Assembly: GCF_010015445.1 (NCBI RefSeq)
Contig: NC_053115.1
Coordinates: 4,757,576-4,821,575 of the forward strand
DNA from: Perca fluviatilis
Taxonomy: Eukaryota > Chordata > Actinopteri > Perciformes > Percidae
Length of the DNA: 64,000 nt
Direction of reading: 5' to 3'
Shown: in pieces, positions 35,241 to 45,515 of the stretch
Layout: every line of letters begins with the position of its first letter
Numbering within the stretch: the first letter of the stretch is position 1
Notes under the pieces: generated by a model
Told to the model about the DNA's origin: nothing
Database searches by the model: none
Seen by the model: the letters and a program-made list of their open reading frames with translations, nothing else
Position numbers and translations under genes: made by a program

Positions 35241-35309
35241 TCCACGTCAGTACAGATGTGTAACTGGTGTCACAGAGCTGTGTGATTCAACACCACGTGC
35301 GTCACTGAC

Positions 35310-35438
35310 CTGCAGCCGGTCCAGCAGCATGCCGGCCGTCACCATGCCCAGCCCGGCCAGCAGGTACGAAGGCAGCACCTGGAGGCAGGTCACCCTGGAC
35401 GACTCTCTGGAGGAAACGTGGAGCTTCTCCTCCTCCAT
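35310..35438 (-). CDS. slc41a3: slc41a3 distal alternative first coding exon
   Basis: 129 bp, 43 codons from ATG at 35436-35438 (context ACAGGATGG). Encodes MEEEKLHVSSRESSRVTCLQ then VLPSYLLAGLGMVTAGMLLD and RLQ, donor CAG/GTCAGT in phase 0. The last 32 residues match the proximal first exon at 17 positions, and the exon can join the same HWDV exon. The frame is open further upstream to 35525, so a longer start is possible. It could also be the surviving first exon of a tandem duplicate; no second set of downstream exons is seen in the window. Confidence 0.7.
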
Positions 35439-36709
35439 CCTGTCAGGACAACTAATGCTGCTGAGAGTCATGTCTGCTCTGTTACAGCTGGCAACTTTCT
35501 GTGCCCATTCAAACCAAACTGACAACGAGAAGAGCCCAATAGTGTTTGCTAGTCAGTCCGTCCTGCCTTGCCCTGTTCTTTCTACCTCTGTGGTGGCTCA
35601 CATGCTTGATATGTCAAAGACAAATGCTGTCATCTCTGTTATACATTGATTGCTGTTGACAGTTCAGGACTTGTTGAATGAGCTCCCTTCTACCACTGTT
35701 TCAATATCAACAACTTTCACAATGCTTTAACATTCATCTCTTTTGAGATTATTCCAATTCAGAATGACTCGATGAGGTCACTCTCTACTCTAGTCATGCA
35801 GAGCAGTGGAAACACTGTGGCTGCGGTGTCATGATTTTTTTTTTTTAGGAACTTATAATCAATTCAAATATTCCTATTGGTACATGAATAATGACTTTTG
35901 GTGAACCAGCAGATGGCATTAAATCTTAACTTCCCACAAAACAGCTTTTACTCTGAAATACAGTATTTGAAAAGGAGGTCAGAAGACTTTTACTCACCTA
36001 AATACTATATATTTACATAACCCTTGTTTTCATAGTCTAACCCTACATTTCAAAATCTATAATGATATGCATGGATTGACAACCTGAACTATGCTCAATG
36101 TGCTAACTAATTGTGCAACCCTTTTTCTGCACTAGTCAGCTCTTCACACACACACACAGTAGATCTATCTATCTTTTTATTTATTTTGTTGCAGGACAAG
36201 AATGGACCAGAATCCGATTGCAGTGAAAACCCATTGAGGTGGGTGCTTTATTTTTCTTGGTACAGCAGAGTAAGGAGTGCAGCGGTGTAGCTCCCTAATG
36301 GTGCGGGTGGTGTGCAGGGTTGGGTCAGGTCTTGGGGAATTCAGCTGGGTTGGCGAGGTGCAGCAGAGGGGATCACCAGATTAGAGTAAAGTTGTGCAAG
36401 GAGGGGGACAGGAGACCTCAAGTTCTGCTCCAGTCTCCCTTGGCTTCAATTTACAGGCTTTCTGGGCGCAGGAAATAGAGCCGCGGTTAGCTTCAGTGGC
36501 AAACACAGACTCACTGGCCTTGGTCGGCGTGGCTCCTTTTGTCCTGGCCTGACGAGGGCAAACGAGAGGCAGCTGGAGGCGGTGATTAGGTGATTAGTGG
36601 CTGCCAGCCGTGCCTTGTTGTAGACTGGCTTCTTAGCCACGTGCTTGTTTTGACAAACACAATAGGAGATCTTTGAAGGTGTGTACCTGGCATGGCAACG
36701 ATTCAGGGG

Positions 36710-36756
<47 letters not shown>

Positions 36757-38664
36757 TATAGACTTACATGTTTTGGGCTTTAGCAGAAAGGGGGGAGGGA
36801 CTGAGAAGTTGTCGATGTTCAAATTCTTTGGCTAAGTCCTGGATCTTCACAATCCTACCTACGGCACCTTTAATATCAAAAGGTTATGCACTAAAGCTTA
36901 AATCCAACCGTTAGACCTTTTTTGTCTAGATACATCAAAAGTACATTGATATTGATTTAAACAGCTTAAGACACATGTTTTTATTTGTAGAAGTTGTGTC
37001 AAGTTGTGTCCCCAAGGAGACAAAATGGTACATCTCACACTATATTCATCTTACATTTTAATGCAAAACACTCCAACATGATCATACAGTGACACATTGT
37101 CATTAAAACAGTTACATTTCAAAGAGGTAGTGGCTTGTTGTCTTGTTCTTGTTTTTCTTGGCATTCTGTAAATCTAAATAGTTCATTAGTAAGTCGGACA
37201 GTATAGGTGTAGGGTGTTGAACTATAAAGAAGCAAGAAAGGCATCAAAAGAGAACAGAGGCACAACCCACTACCTATAAATACTCTACACCTCCCATCCC
37301 CAGTTAAGGTCTCATGTTATATGTCAAGGGCTGAGCTCCAAGGGTAGGAGCCACACATTACTTTTTGGTCTTCGGCTCGAGTTTTCATTCCAGTTCCAAT
37401 TCCTTTATCTGCTGCCTGTGGCTTGCAATAGCATCATTATGTTTTGCTTATTTTGTTCATCTTTAGCTTTATTTTTATTTCGAAAAAAAAAAAAAAACAA
37501 TATATAAAAACAAGTGCGTAGCAACACGCCGAAAAGAAAAACAATATCTTTGAAGTGTTACAAATAATATGTTCAATCTGTCCGAAAAGGAGCGGGATGA
37601 AGCCGAAGGTTGTCATTTTTCCTGCCCCTCATTTGTTAAACACTATTATTATGTTATTATTCCAGCACTAGTTTTTTTACTTTTGCATTGCACTATTGTA
37701 CATCTGTTTTACAATCCTCATAGAACTGTTGTTTGTACATGTAGACTACATGCAAAAGTACTTTGAACCATTTTGACCGTGTAGTTTTTTTTAGTAATCC
37801 AAAGTCAAAATCCCTTTCAGGGAACAAGAATAAGCCTTTTCATCTAACTTTGGTATGCGATGAAAAGCATTTATATCATTAAATAATATGTTTGGACTAA
37901 GTACTTCTTAAACTACATGCACAAGTACTATGAAACACTTTTACTGTGTAGTTTGTGAGTAATCCAGTGTCCATATCCCTTCCAGCAAAGAAGAACAAGC
38001 CTTTTCGTCTAACTTTGATGTGAATATAAAAAAAAGGCATTTTGTCCATATGTTTGTGTCTAAATGTTTACATGTATGTATGGGTATGCCTTTGTATGTG
38101 TATGTATATACACTTTTTATACACAAACTTATAACTGTACATATAAGTCGAGTGTTTACGTGTACCTTGTTCAGCTCCGTTGTCCTTATTTTTAGCTGTA
38201 TGTCTATTTCTGTGTACAGTATGTAGGCTACATTGAGAGCAACAAAAAGCCAGTCGAATTCCCCGTGTGTGCTCACGCTAACTTTATTAAAGCTGATTCT
38301 GATTCTGCTCTAGATGTTGTGTTTAGTGTGCTGTGGAGTGTTACTGGTATTCGCTGGCAGAGGCAGGCTGTCTGTCATCTGGTGGCAGTTGGGTTCGTAG
38401 CAACTGTGCTTCCTGACAGTGAACAAGGTCAGTGCAAGAGGCAGCGGCTCCACAACAGAACACGAGAAGTCTCTGCTGGAAAGGTTTGGTCCTTCTTGAA
38501 CACGTTTAGCATGTAGCTTCATGTGCATTGTTTTAGATTTTAGACATTTGAATGAATGGCTTGTCAAATAATTGCAGGATATTTGCATGTGCAGTTTAAA
38601 GGCTTAACTGTTAAGGTTATGCACTGACTGGTTTGTTTCTCAAGGTGTGTTTGATGTGACAAAC
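35439..38664. other. Interval between slc41a3 distal start and ppp1r3d
   Basis: The two genes point away from each other here, so both promoters should lie in these 3.2 kb. I see a poly-A/T-rich stretch, a TA array (36713-36751), a remnant of the TTAA family at 36870-36905, and a repeat at 37540-37790 (GTCCGAAAAGGAGCGGGATG, then AAGCCGAAGG). A possible acceptor (TTTGTTTCTCAAG) at 38645 suggests that ppp1r3d has an upstream non-coding exon. No clear TATA box. Confidence 0.5.
36713..36751. repeat. TA microsatellite
   Basis: About 19 TA dinucleotides, then TTAATATATAG. Confidence 0.95.
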
Positions 38665-39561
38665 ATGGCCGGTTCTGGTGAAAAGAGTGGGACCCAGCCT
38701 CAGTTCATCAGTGGTTCCAGTAATGTGTGCACCACTAGAAACACCACCATTCGTCTTCGGGACATTTATGATCCCAAACCTCAACCTCCCAAAGCCCCAG
38801 TCCGGATACGCCCTCCAGGTCCAAGAGCTCCCTCAGTAAAGGAACTCAATTTAAAGCACAGCTTTCCCAGTGATCCTCAAACCAAGACAATCATGAGGAA
38901 GCGAGCTCAGTCTCTCCCTTCGTCTGCAGACAGGAAAAGGGAACTTCGGAGTCTGCAGGTACGCTTTGTGGACTCATTGGGCCTCGAGTTAGAGGATGTT
39001 AAGGTCTTCAAAGCTCAAGAGCACCCCATGATACCTCAGCATGTTATGTTCAGACTACTGATGAGCTCTGAGCTGGCTTTCGGGAGGTCTTTGGAGCTGT
39101 CCCTGCCTTACTTCAAACCTTGCTTCCCTGAAAATATGGGGGCTCAAACAGACTTCATGAAGCGTCTCTGCGCTCAGAGCGTGTGTCTGGAGCAGGTCCT
39201 GTGTTCAGAGCAGGGGATAACAGGCACTACACAAGTACTCAATTTAGCTTATGAGAAAGAAGTCACAGTGCACTACTCTTTCACCAACTGGAAAACACAC
39301 ACGGAAACAACAGCATCCTGGGTGTCCACTGGGAACCGTGGGGAGTGTGACGCTCCAGAAACAGATATCTTCAGATTTCGTCTACCTGTCCCACCCTTCA
39401 TTCTGCAGCCAGGAGCCATTTTAGAATTTGCCATCTGCTACCATGTAAAAGGATGTGATTATTGGGACAACTACAATGGACGTAATTACAAACTGTCATG
39501 TCACAGTTATAAGGTGACAGTGCCCAGGGAGTGCGAGGACAGCATGCTGCATTTTACCTGA
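38665..39561 (+). CDS. ppp1r3d: Protein phosphatase 1 regulatory subunit 3D-like (glycogen targeting)
   Basis: Intronless CDS of 298 codons plus TGA; ATG at 38665 in good context (ACAAACATGG). PPP1R3 proteins bring PP1 to glycogen, where it activates glycogen synthase and inactivates phosphorylase. The PP1-docking RVxF-type motif is QVRF at residues 98-101, followed by VDSLGLELEDVKVF. Before it is MRKRAQSLPSS (77-87), a conserved phospho/14-3-3-like region. The CBM21 glycogen-binding domain runs about 171-285 with LAYEKEVTVHYSFTNWK, PVPPFILQPG and the WDNYNGRNYKL motif (267-277). The ending ECEDSMLHFT resembles ECEESWIHFI of PPP1R3D, whose length (about 299) also fits. PPP1R3E is the alternative; the neighbouring phactr3 favours 3D. 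Intact. Confidence 0.88.
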   Translation: MAGSGEKSGTQPQFISGSSNVCTTRNTTIRLRDIYDPKPQPPKAPVRIRPPGPRAPSVKELNLKHSFPSDPQTKTIMRKRAQSLPSSADRKRELRSLQVRFVDSLGLELEDVKVFKAQEHPMIPQHVMFRLLMSSELAFGRSLELSLPYFKPCFPENMGAQTDFMKRLCAQSVCLEQVLCSEQGITGTTQVLNLAYEKEVTVHYSFTNWKTHTETTASWVSTGNRGECDAPETDIFRFRLPVPPFILQPGAILEFAICYHVKGCDYWDNYNGRNYKLSCHSYKVTVPRECEDSMLHFT

Positions 39562-39635
39562 GTGTCCACACGAGCGAGCTGTAACCCCTGCATGCACATA
39601 TGGGTGACAAGAAAGCAAAATTAATTTTACTTTAA

Positions 39636-40388
39636 AGGGGTGATAGAATGATTATATAGGGTATTTCACACTGTTCCTTAAGGTCTCCTAATAGGGTATG
39701 TAACATTGGTTGGGCTGAAAATGGCCTGGTTGCTATTCTAATGCTACCCTGTGTTTTGGCCCTATTTGGAAGGAGAGCTTTTCTTCCAAATACGGTATGC
39801 TCATGAATATTTAGATGAGCTGTGCGCTGATTGGTTGAGTGAACCACATACACATACAGTGGAGAGAGACAGCAGGTCTCATATTTCAGACACTGCAATG
39901 TTATACACTGTTTGTCTGCTATTTCATTACTAAATTCACTTCTGAGACTTTTTTATGCGAGAAATCAACTATGTAAAGTGCAAATATGGGCCGTTTTACA
40001 AAAATTGATGGCTAATTTCCAATTTTGTAAGACGGTGTCGGACTTCAGGAGCTCCACACAGTCTGACAAGACAGCGGCAGCCCGCGGCGCTCCACACCCA
40101 GGGCAAAGTCACCGTTTCTGGGTTACTGGACTACCAAATGCCTGCGGGGCTGCCGGCGCTGCCGGGGCTCCCGTGCGGGGCTGACAAGAAGGAGCTGGTT
40201 GAGTCATGAACACGCATTGTGGAAGCAGCCTATGATTTAACGCTGCTGCAGTGATGGCTCAACCAGCTCCTTCTTGTTGGTAATTGGCTGGAACACGGTT
40301 TGTTATGGTTCGTCGTGCAGGTTGGCGCAGTTTTTTTGTTTGTGGAGCCTTGGCTGTCTACAGGTCCGTCACATCACTTAGAGCACCT
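39636..40388. mobile_element. TTAA-target miniature element after ppp1r3d (753 bp)
   Basis: Left end AGGGGTGATAGAATGATTAT and right end ...ATCACTTAGAGCACCT, with TTAA on both sides (39632-39635, 40389-40392). Near its right side, 40186-40210 (CAAGAAGGAGCTGGTTGAGT) is inverted at 40257-40279. It starts 75 bp after the stop codon, so it probably lies in the ppp1r3d 3' UTR. Confidence 0.75.
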
Positions 40389-40392
40389 TTAA

Positions 40393-43300
40393 TACAGAGT
40401 ACTACAGTGGTTTGTACCAAATGTGTCGAAGAGAAGAGGCAGTTATAGAGAGTCATAAATTGACATTGTGAAATTTGAGACATTCATTCTCAAAATAGGT
40501 AATTCTAAAAGTCAATCAAATTAGGCAGTTTTGGTATTTCTAACTTTGGTGTTAAAAAAAGACATCTGCAAGAAAATACACAACGGTTCTTCATAAAGCT
40601 AATGTTCTTCATTACAATTATATGTCTTTGTCTGCTGTACACCTGACTGTCTTATAGGCTATATTAGCACTTAACCCTAACCTTAACCCTGACCCTAACC
40701 CTAACCATAACAATTGCCTAATCCTAGTGCCTTCCAGGCAGCGCTGCCTGGAAGGAGACGTTGGGGGCAAAAAATACAGATAAACCTATACCTATATTAG
40801 CCCTCCTACACAATCTGGACTGTGGTCATAACATCTACATCTTATTGATTGATATAATACATCGGTATAGGTACAGCGAAACCTCCACATCTGGTTAGCT
40901 TCACCACACATCTGTAGTTCATCCTTAAAGTGGTATGCCATCAGTGTAGTAATGCACTTCCACAAAGTTGGGGGATTCACAAGAGAGAGATTAAAGAAAA
41001 GAAGGGTCCAAATCAAGCAGCAGAGGCCGAGATAGCCTGACTCTTGTAGTCCCTCATATGGGTCTACTTTCAAAAACACTGGACGCTACATTTCCCACAA
41101 TGCAGCTCAAAAGCACACCACCCCCCGCACCTCTAGTTTATAACATTGGCTTTGTGATTACATGTTTTAGGTGAGATAACCCCTTTTTAAAAAATCCAGT
41201 CAGGTTCAAGTCCTGCAGGGATTCCTGTTCTCCTTTTATTTCAATGAAATCCATGTCACCTTTAAGAATCTGCTCTGCTTTGCACTTTCGCAAATCTGGT
41301 GACCCAATTTAATGATTGACAGTGTGAGTTACACTAACGCTATTGTTGTATCTTAACACAGAATTTGCACAGGGCAACAAATCCATATTATTTGCTGATT
41401 TCACACAAATGGAGAGAGCTTAATGACCTGTTGGTACAACCTGAGCAGCTTGTTTGTTGTAAATGTGTACTTTCTGATACGACTAGCTGGGCTTGACCCC
41501 ATTCTTCTGGAGCTTGTTTAAATTTTGGAGGATTGCAGGGAGCAGTGTTAGCTCATCTGTTGCATTGTGACCTTAGATCCCCGACAGCACTGACCTTTCA
41601 CCAAAAAGTTTCCACTGATATGAGAGGCCAGATTTCAGAGAACTTTCTGGCAGGCCGCAACGATTGGCTCATAGGAGGACATTCTTGTGTCTGTATTAGT
41701 ATGCCCTGCTTTAAACATGATCCCATCTATCTGAGCACCCAAAACATTACTGAGACAGTCAAGCCTTTTAAAAATAATCCATCAATCAGAGAAAACTAAA
41801 ATAATGGGATTGCTTATTAAATGCTCAGTAGGTAAATATGTCATATTTGTTGAAACTGTCACTACATGACAGTAGGACATGTGGCAGATTCTCTGGGGGG
41901 GGGGAAATCCTGTTCCTCTGCCTCCTCCCAGTGCTACCAATGCCATCTGCAAGTTTCCACCGCGCCCAAACTAAAACAACTAAACAGAGATGAGGAGTCT
42001 CTAACGCTGTGTCCAGACAGAGGGGTCCGTCCCCTTCCGGTGAACCCCATTAGATCTTATTTTGTAAAAAATGTGTACGGTGGTGAACGGAGAGAGACGA
42101 GTATTTATTTATTTTTTATCCCGTTTGAATTGAGCCATGGATTGCACATATGATGCGTGTCAATTTAAAAGATCATTTTGCAAGTGAAAAAAGTCAACTA
42201 AACGTCATTTTTTTTCTGATAACATCAATTATTTAGTAACAATAGTAACACAGACCAATACAGTATTTTCAAGAATGATTTGTTGAGAAACAAAGAAATG
42301 TATATTTATATTTGAAAGTCAAACTACAGTAAGTAAAGTGTAAATGTGGCTATAATTCCAATTTCTTTTTTTGGGAGGGTCGCACATTGGTCACTGAAGT
42401 GCTACTCTGCAGCAACCTCATACACTCATCAACCAGGAACGCTTATATCTGTGTGCAATTAAGAGGCAGTCAGATGTTGCAGCTATGAGACACTAGATGG
42501 GACTATTGCTCAAATGTGAGACCCTAGATGTTGTCGTAGCCAGAATGTACTCTATCAGGAGGAAAACATACCTGCATTCATAAGCTAAATCAAAAGTAAA
42601 GGTTTGTACTCGTAATAACGTGTAAAAAAAATTATTTAGCAGGTAAATTAAATCAAAATTAAAGAACCATAACTAGTCGCACTACCTAAAGAAAATGTGC
42701 ATTGTGTCTAAGGCTCTCAGGGGGCACTTATAACCTGGCAACTCTTTGTTGTTGTCTCTTGCACATGGCATCTGTAGCTTGTAATTATTGGATTCACAGA
42801 CAATGAATTCCACTGTAGCAGCTATTAAGTGGACAAAGGCATGTGCGATGCAGTAATTTACAATCTGTAGCACAGCAACAACAAGAAAGTGTCTTGGTGC
42901 TGTGAGGCTTTAGTATGTCCTCAGTACTGGAAATGAAATAATGGTTTCTCCTAAACCTTTGACAGTTAAACCAAAAAAATTAATAAAATAAAAACTCAGT
43001 TGTTCAGGGCCTGCCTGGGTTTCACTGTCTTACATGGTGCTCGTTTGTATGGATGTTCTTCACTAACATTCTTAGCTGTCATGCCAAAGTGTTGTTGGTA
43101 CAGGCATCCATGCTGCCATGCTGCACTGTGCCTTTATTTGGGGCTGTCATCTTGTGCTTGTTGCCGGTAGTTATGTAAGAGGCCGCCATATAAGGAGCCA
43201 AAATGATGCTCAATGGAGACGTTTGCTCCGGGCACGGTCTAGGATTTTATGTAAAAATTGATGCATCTTTATGGGTCCCGGTGAACACCATTATGGCCTG

Positions 43301-43480
43301 TGTGTTTTGGAATAAAAGAACTGTGTAATGTCTGTTCAGTTGGCCTCAAGCGAATGACTGATTTCCTCATGTGATTATTACTTTTTGTAACAACATTGTG
43401 TTAATAGAAAGCTAATGTGTGGTTCAAAAATAACAGTTCTGGAAGCTCAGCGCTCACTGTTGAGTAACAAGTGACGTTGT
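40393..43480. other. Intergenic DNA between ppp1r3d and phactr3
   Basis: Irregular TAACCCTAACC motifs at 40672-40711 and a short hairpin just after (GCCTTCCAGGCAGCGCTGCC, then TGGAAGG, 40730-40757). Otherwise no exon or repeat end that I recognise. Confidence 0.5.
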
Positions 43481-44114
43481 GTATTGTTCTTATGCAACGC
43501 AGTTAAAATGTCTTCCAGGAAATATAATGGAAAAAAGGAAATGGTCCAAAATATGACGTGGTTTTATTATCCAAACCCTACTTTTGGACCAGAATGTCAT
43601 CACACTTACAGTTGGCTAGAAACTGCTGAACATATGTTCAGCGTGTGTGTGTGTGTGTTACCCTTGGCCTTCACCTATCTGGGGGACACCCGGAAGCCAG
43701 GATATCCCCCTCACGCTCATGCGAGCATCCCTTGGTCCTCCCACACAGCTCCACAGGTTACCGGGCTGTTCTGGACCCGACTGGCCACTATCATCTCTCG
43801 TCCGGTAGCTGCTCGTTTCATTACTCCAGACAGCGAGTGGTCTCGGGAGTACAGTGTCATTTTAACCCGTGCTGCCATATGTTCCTCTGCTGGTGCCAGG
43901 GCGGAGGCTGTGACTCACATAACGTGCATGTTGATGTCAGAAAATAAGACAATCAAAACGTGCCTGTCGGAGACGCTAACGTGCCAGGGTTGCTTCTATT
44001 TTTACCACATTTTAATATCAGGTAGGCTTACTTTTAGTGGCCTCACGTGCACCTACAGTATGTATCAATTTAACGTGTTTGCCTGGGAATAACGAGGCCA
44101 GGGATACATTAAGT
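43481..44114. other. GC-richer stretch with overlapping ORFs, no gene called
   Basis: A 202-codon ORF (43484-44092, +) and a shorter minus-strand ORF cover the same bases. Neither has a recognisable domain, and the plus ORF runs through a GT repeat and cysteine-rich low-complexity sequence. No splice pattern supports an exon. Confidence 0.35.
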
Positions 44115-44482
44115 TAGAGCTGGGCAATATATCAATATTATATCGATATTGTGATATGAGACTAAATATCGTCTTAGATTTTGGATATCGTAATATCGTG
44201 ATATGACATAAGTGTTGTCTTTTCCTGGTTTTAAAGGCTGCATTACAGTAAAGTGATGTCATTTTCTGAATTTACCAGACTGTTGTAACTGTTCTGTTAT
44301 TTACCTTTACCCACTTAGTCATTACATCCACATTACTGATGATGATTCATCAAAAATCTCATTGTGTAAATATTTTGTGAAAGCACCAATAGTCAACACT
44401 ACAATATCGTTGCGGTATCGATATCGAGGTATTTGCTCAAAAATATGGTGATATTTGATTTTCTCCATATCGCCCAGCCCTA
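44115..44482 (-). mobile_element. hAT miniature element, CTGGGCGATAT family, copy 2
   Basis: 368 bp, opposite orientation to copy 1. Ends TAGAGCTGGGCAATATATC and, inverted, TAGGGCTGGGCGATATGG. A perfect 8-bp target duplication CATTAAGT lies at 44107-44114 and 44483-44490. It is nearly identical along its length to copy 3. Confidence 0.93.
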
Positions 44483-44954
44483 CATTAAGTGTGACGCCAC
44501 ATCACAGTGAGTCAGGAGCAATACTCATTCCGGTTTCTCTGCCAGTGTGATGCAGCAGCACAAAGACTTATTAGATCAACAACTCACTCCAAATTGAACA
44601 AATGCAGTCAGGTAGACTTGTTGTCATGAGGGGATTTAACCTGCTTAATGCAATACAAATGATGCCTGTCCTCATTTGTCAGAGAACACACAGCACGGTG
44701 AGGCGAAAACAGGTCACCGCCTGCACTCGTGAACCAAATTGCTGCTTGATCTGATGCAACGAGGTGAACTTCACTACAATTTTATTATCTGCTTACTAAA
44801 GCACGAACACGATTATATAAACCTGAAGGGATTGCAACCCGTTTGTGATGCGTAGTTAGCGATCACCACCTTAATTCTGACCTTTGCAAGAACATTTTTA
44901 AACATTTCTGTTATGCTGTGGTATTAAAAAGGTGATTAAAAGAAAAAAATCATG

Positions 44955-45374
44955 CTATACAGAAGACAACCAAAGTTTGTTACAAATTGAAAACCTGTAT
45001 TGTGCAGACAATAAATAGTGCTTACAAAGGATTCTTTTGTCTTTTACACAGACAAGGTTTCTGTTAACACTGTTGATATGAAACGCATCATCAACTGAAT
45101 CGGTGAGACTCAGACACAGCTCGGGGATGTGACTACTGATACTGGACTGGGACTGGTCGACTCGGTCACATGCATTTTCCCCCCGCGCGGCATCAAAAAG
45201 GACGTCTTTCAAAAGAGTCTGTTTACAAAAGAAAGTCTCCGCTTGGCTATGGCGAATACGTGATTCTTCCCACTCCTCTGACGAGGTGAAGTGAAGTTCC
45301 TCTGAGCAGAAGTGGAGCTTGCTGCGCGCGTCCTCGTCTGCCAGCAGCTCCATTTCTAGAGACATAGTCTCCAA
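44955..45374 (-). CDS. Unassigned minus-strand ORF, 139 codons
   Basis: Not recognised. From METMSLEMELLADEDARSKL it runs through an acidic/Ser-rich stretch (HFTSSEEWEESRIRHSQ), AETFFCKQTLLKDVLFDAAR and CLSLTDSVDDAFHINSVN, then a less gene-like tail to a stop at 44955. It starts 126 bp beyond the phactr3 stop codon on the same strand, so it lies in the likely phactr3 3' UTR. It could be an exon of another gene, a lineage-specific ORF, or chance. No membrane segment or known domain is visible. Confidence 0.3.
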   Translation of the reverse strand: METMSLEMELLADEDARSKLHFCSEELHFTSSEEWEESRIRHSQAETFFCKQTLLKDVLFDAARGENACDRVDQSQSSISSHIPELCLSLTDSVDDAFHINSVNRNLVCVKDKRILCKHYLLSAQYRFSICNKLWLSSV

Positions 45375-45499
45375 GGTTCACTGAACCCAAATACCAGGAC
45401 ACCCACTAACTGTGGGCCAGGGCGCTGGAAGACTTGGTGCAAGGTCTTCCCGGACAGAACCAGATATCGGCAACTCTTCACAGTTAAAAAAAAAGCTCG

Positions 45500-45515
45500 C
45501 TATGGCCGGTGGAAC
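45500..45515 (-). CDS. phactr3: phactr3 terminal coding exon (FHRP-stop)
   Basis: 16 bp of coding sequence after acceptor CCCCTTGCAG: the last base of an Arg codon, then TTC CAC CGG CCA TAG. Very short but exactly in phase and with the invariant PHACTR C-terminus. Confidence 0.9.

Noticed and set aside
40672..40711. TAACCC motifs considered as an interstitial telomere
   Set aside because: Short and irregular; typical of a dispersed fish repeat rather than an array of perfect TTAGGG units.
43484..44092. 202-codon plus-strand ORF
   Set aside because: No domain, runs through a GT repeat, and is overlapped by an equally plausible minus-strand frame; no splice or start evidence.
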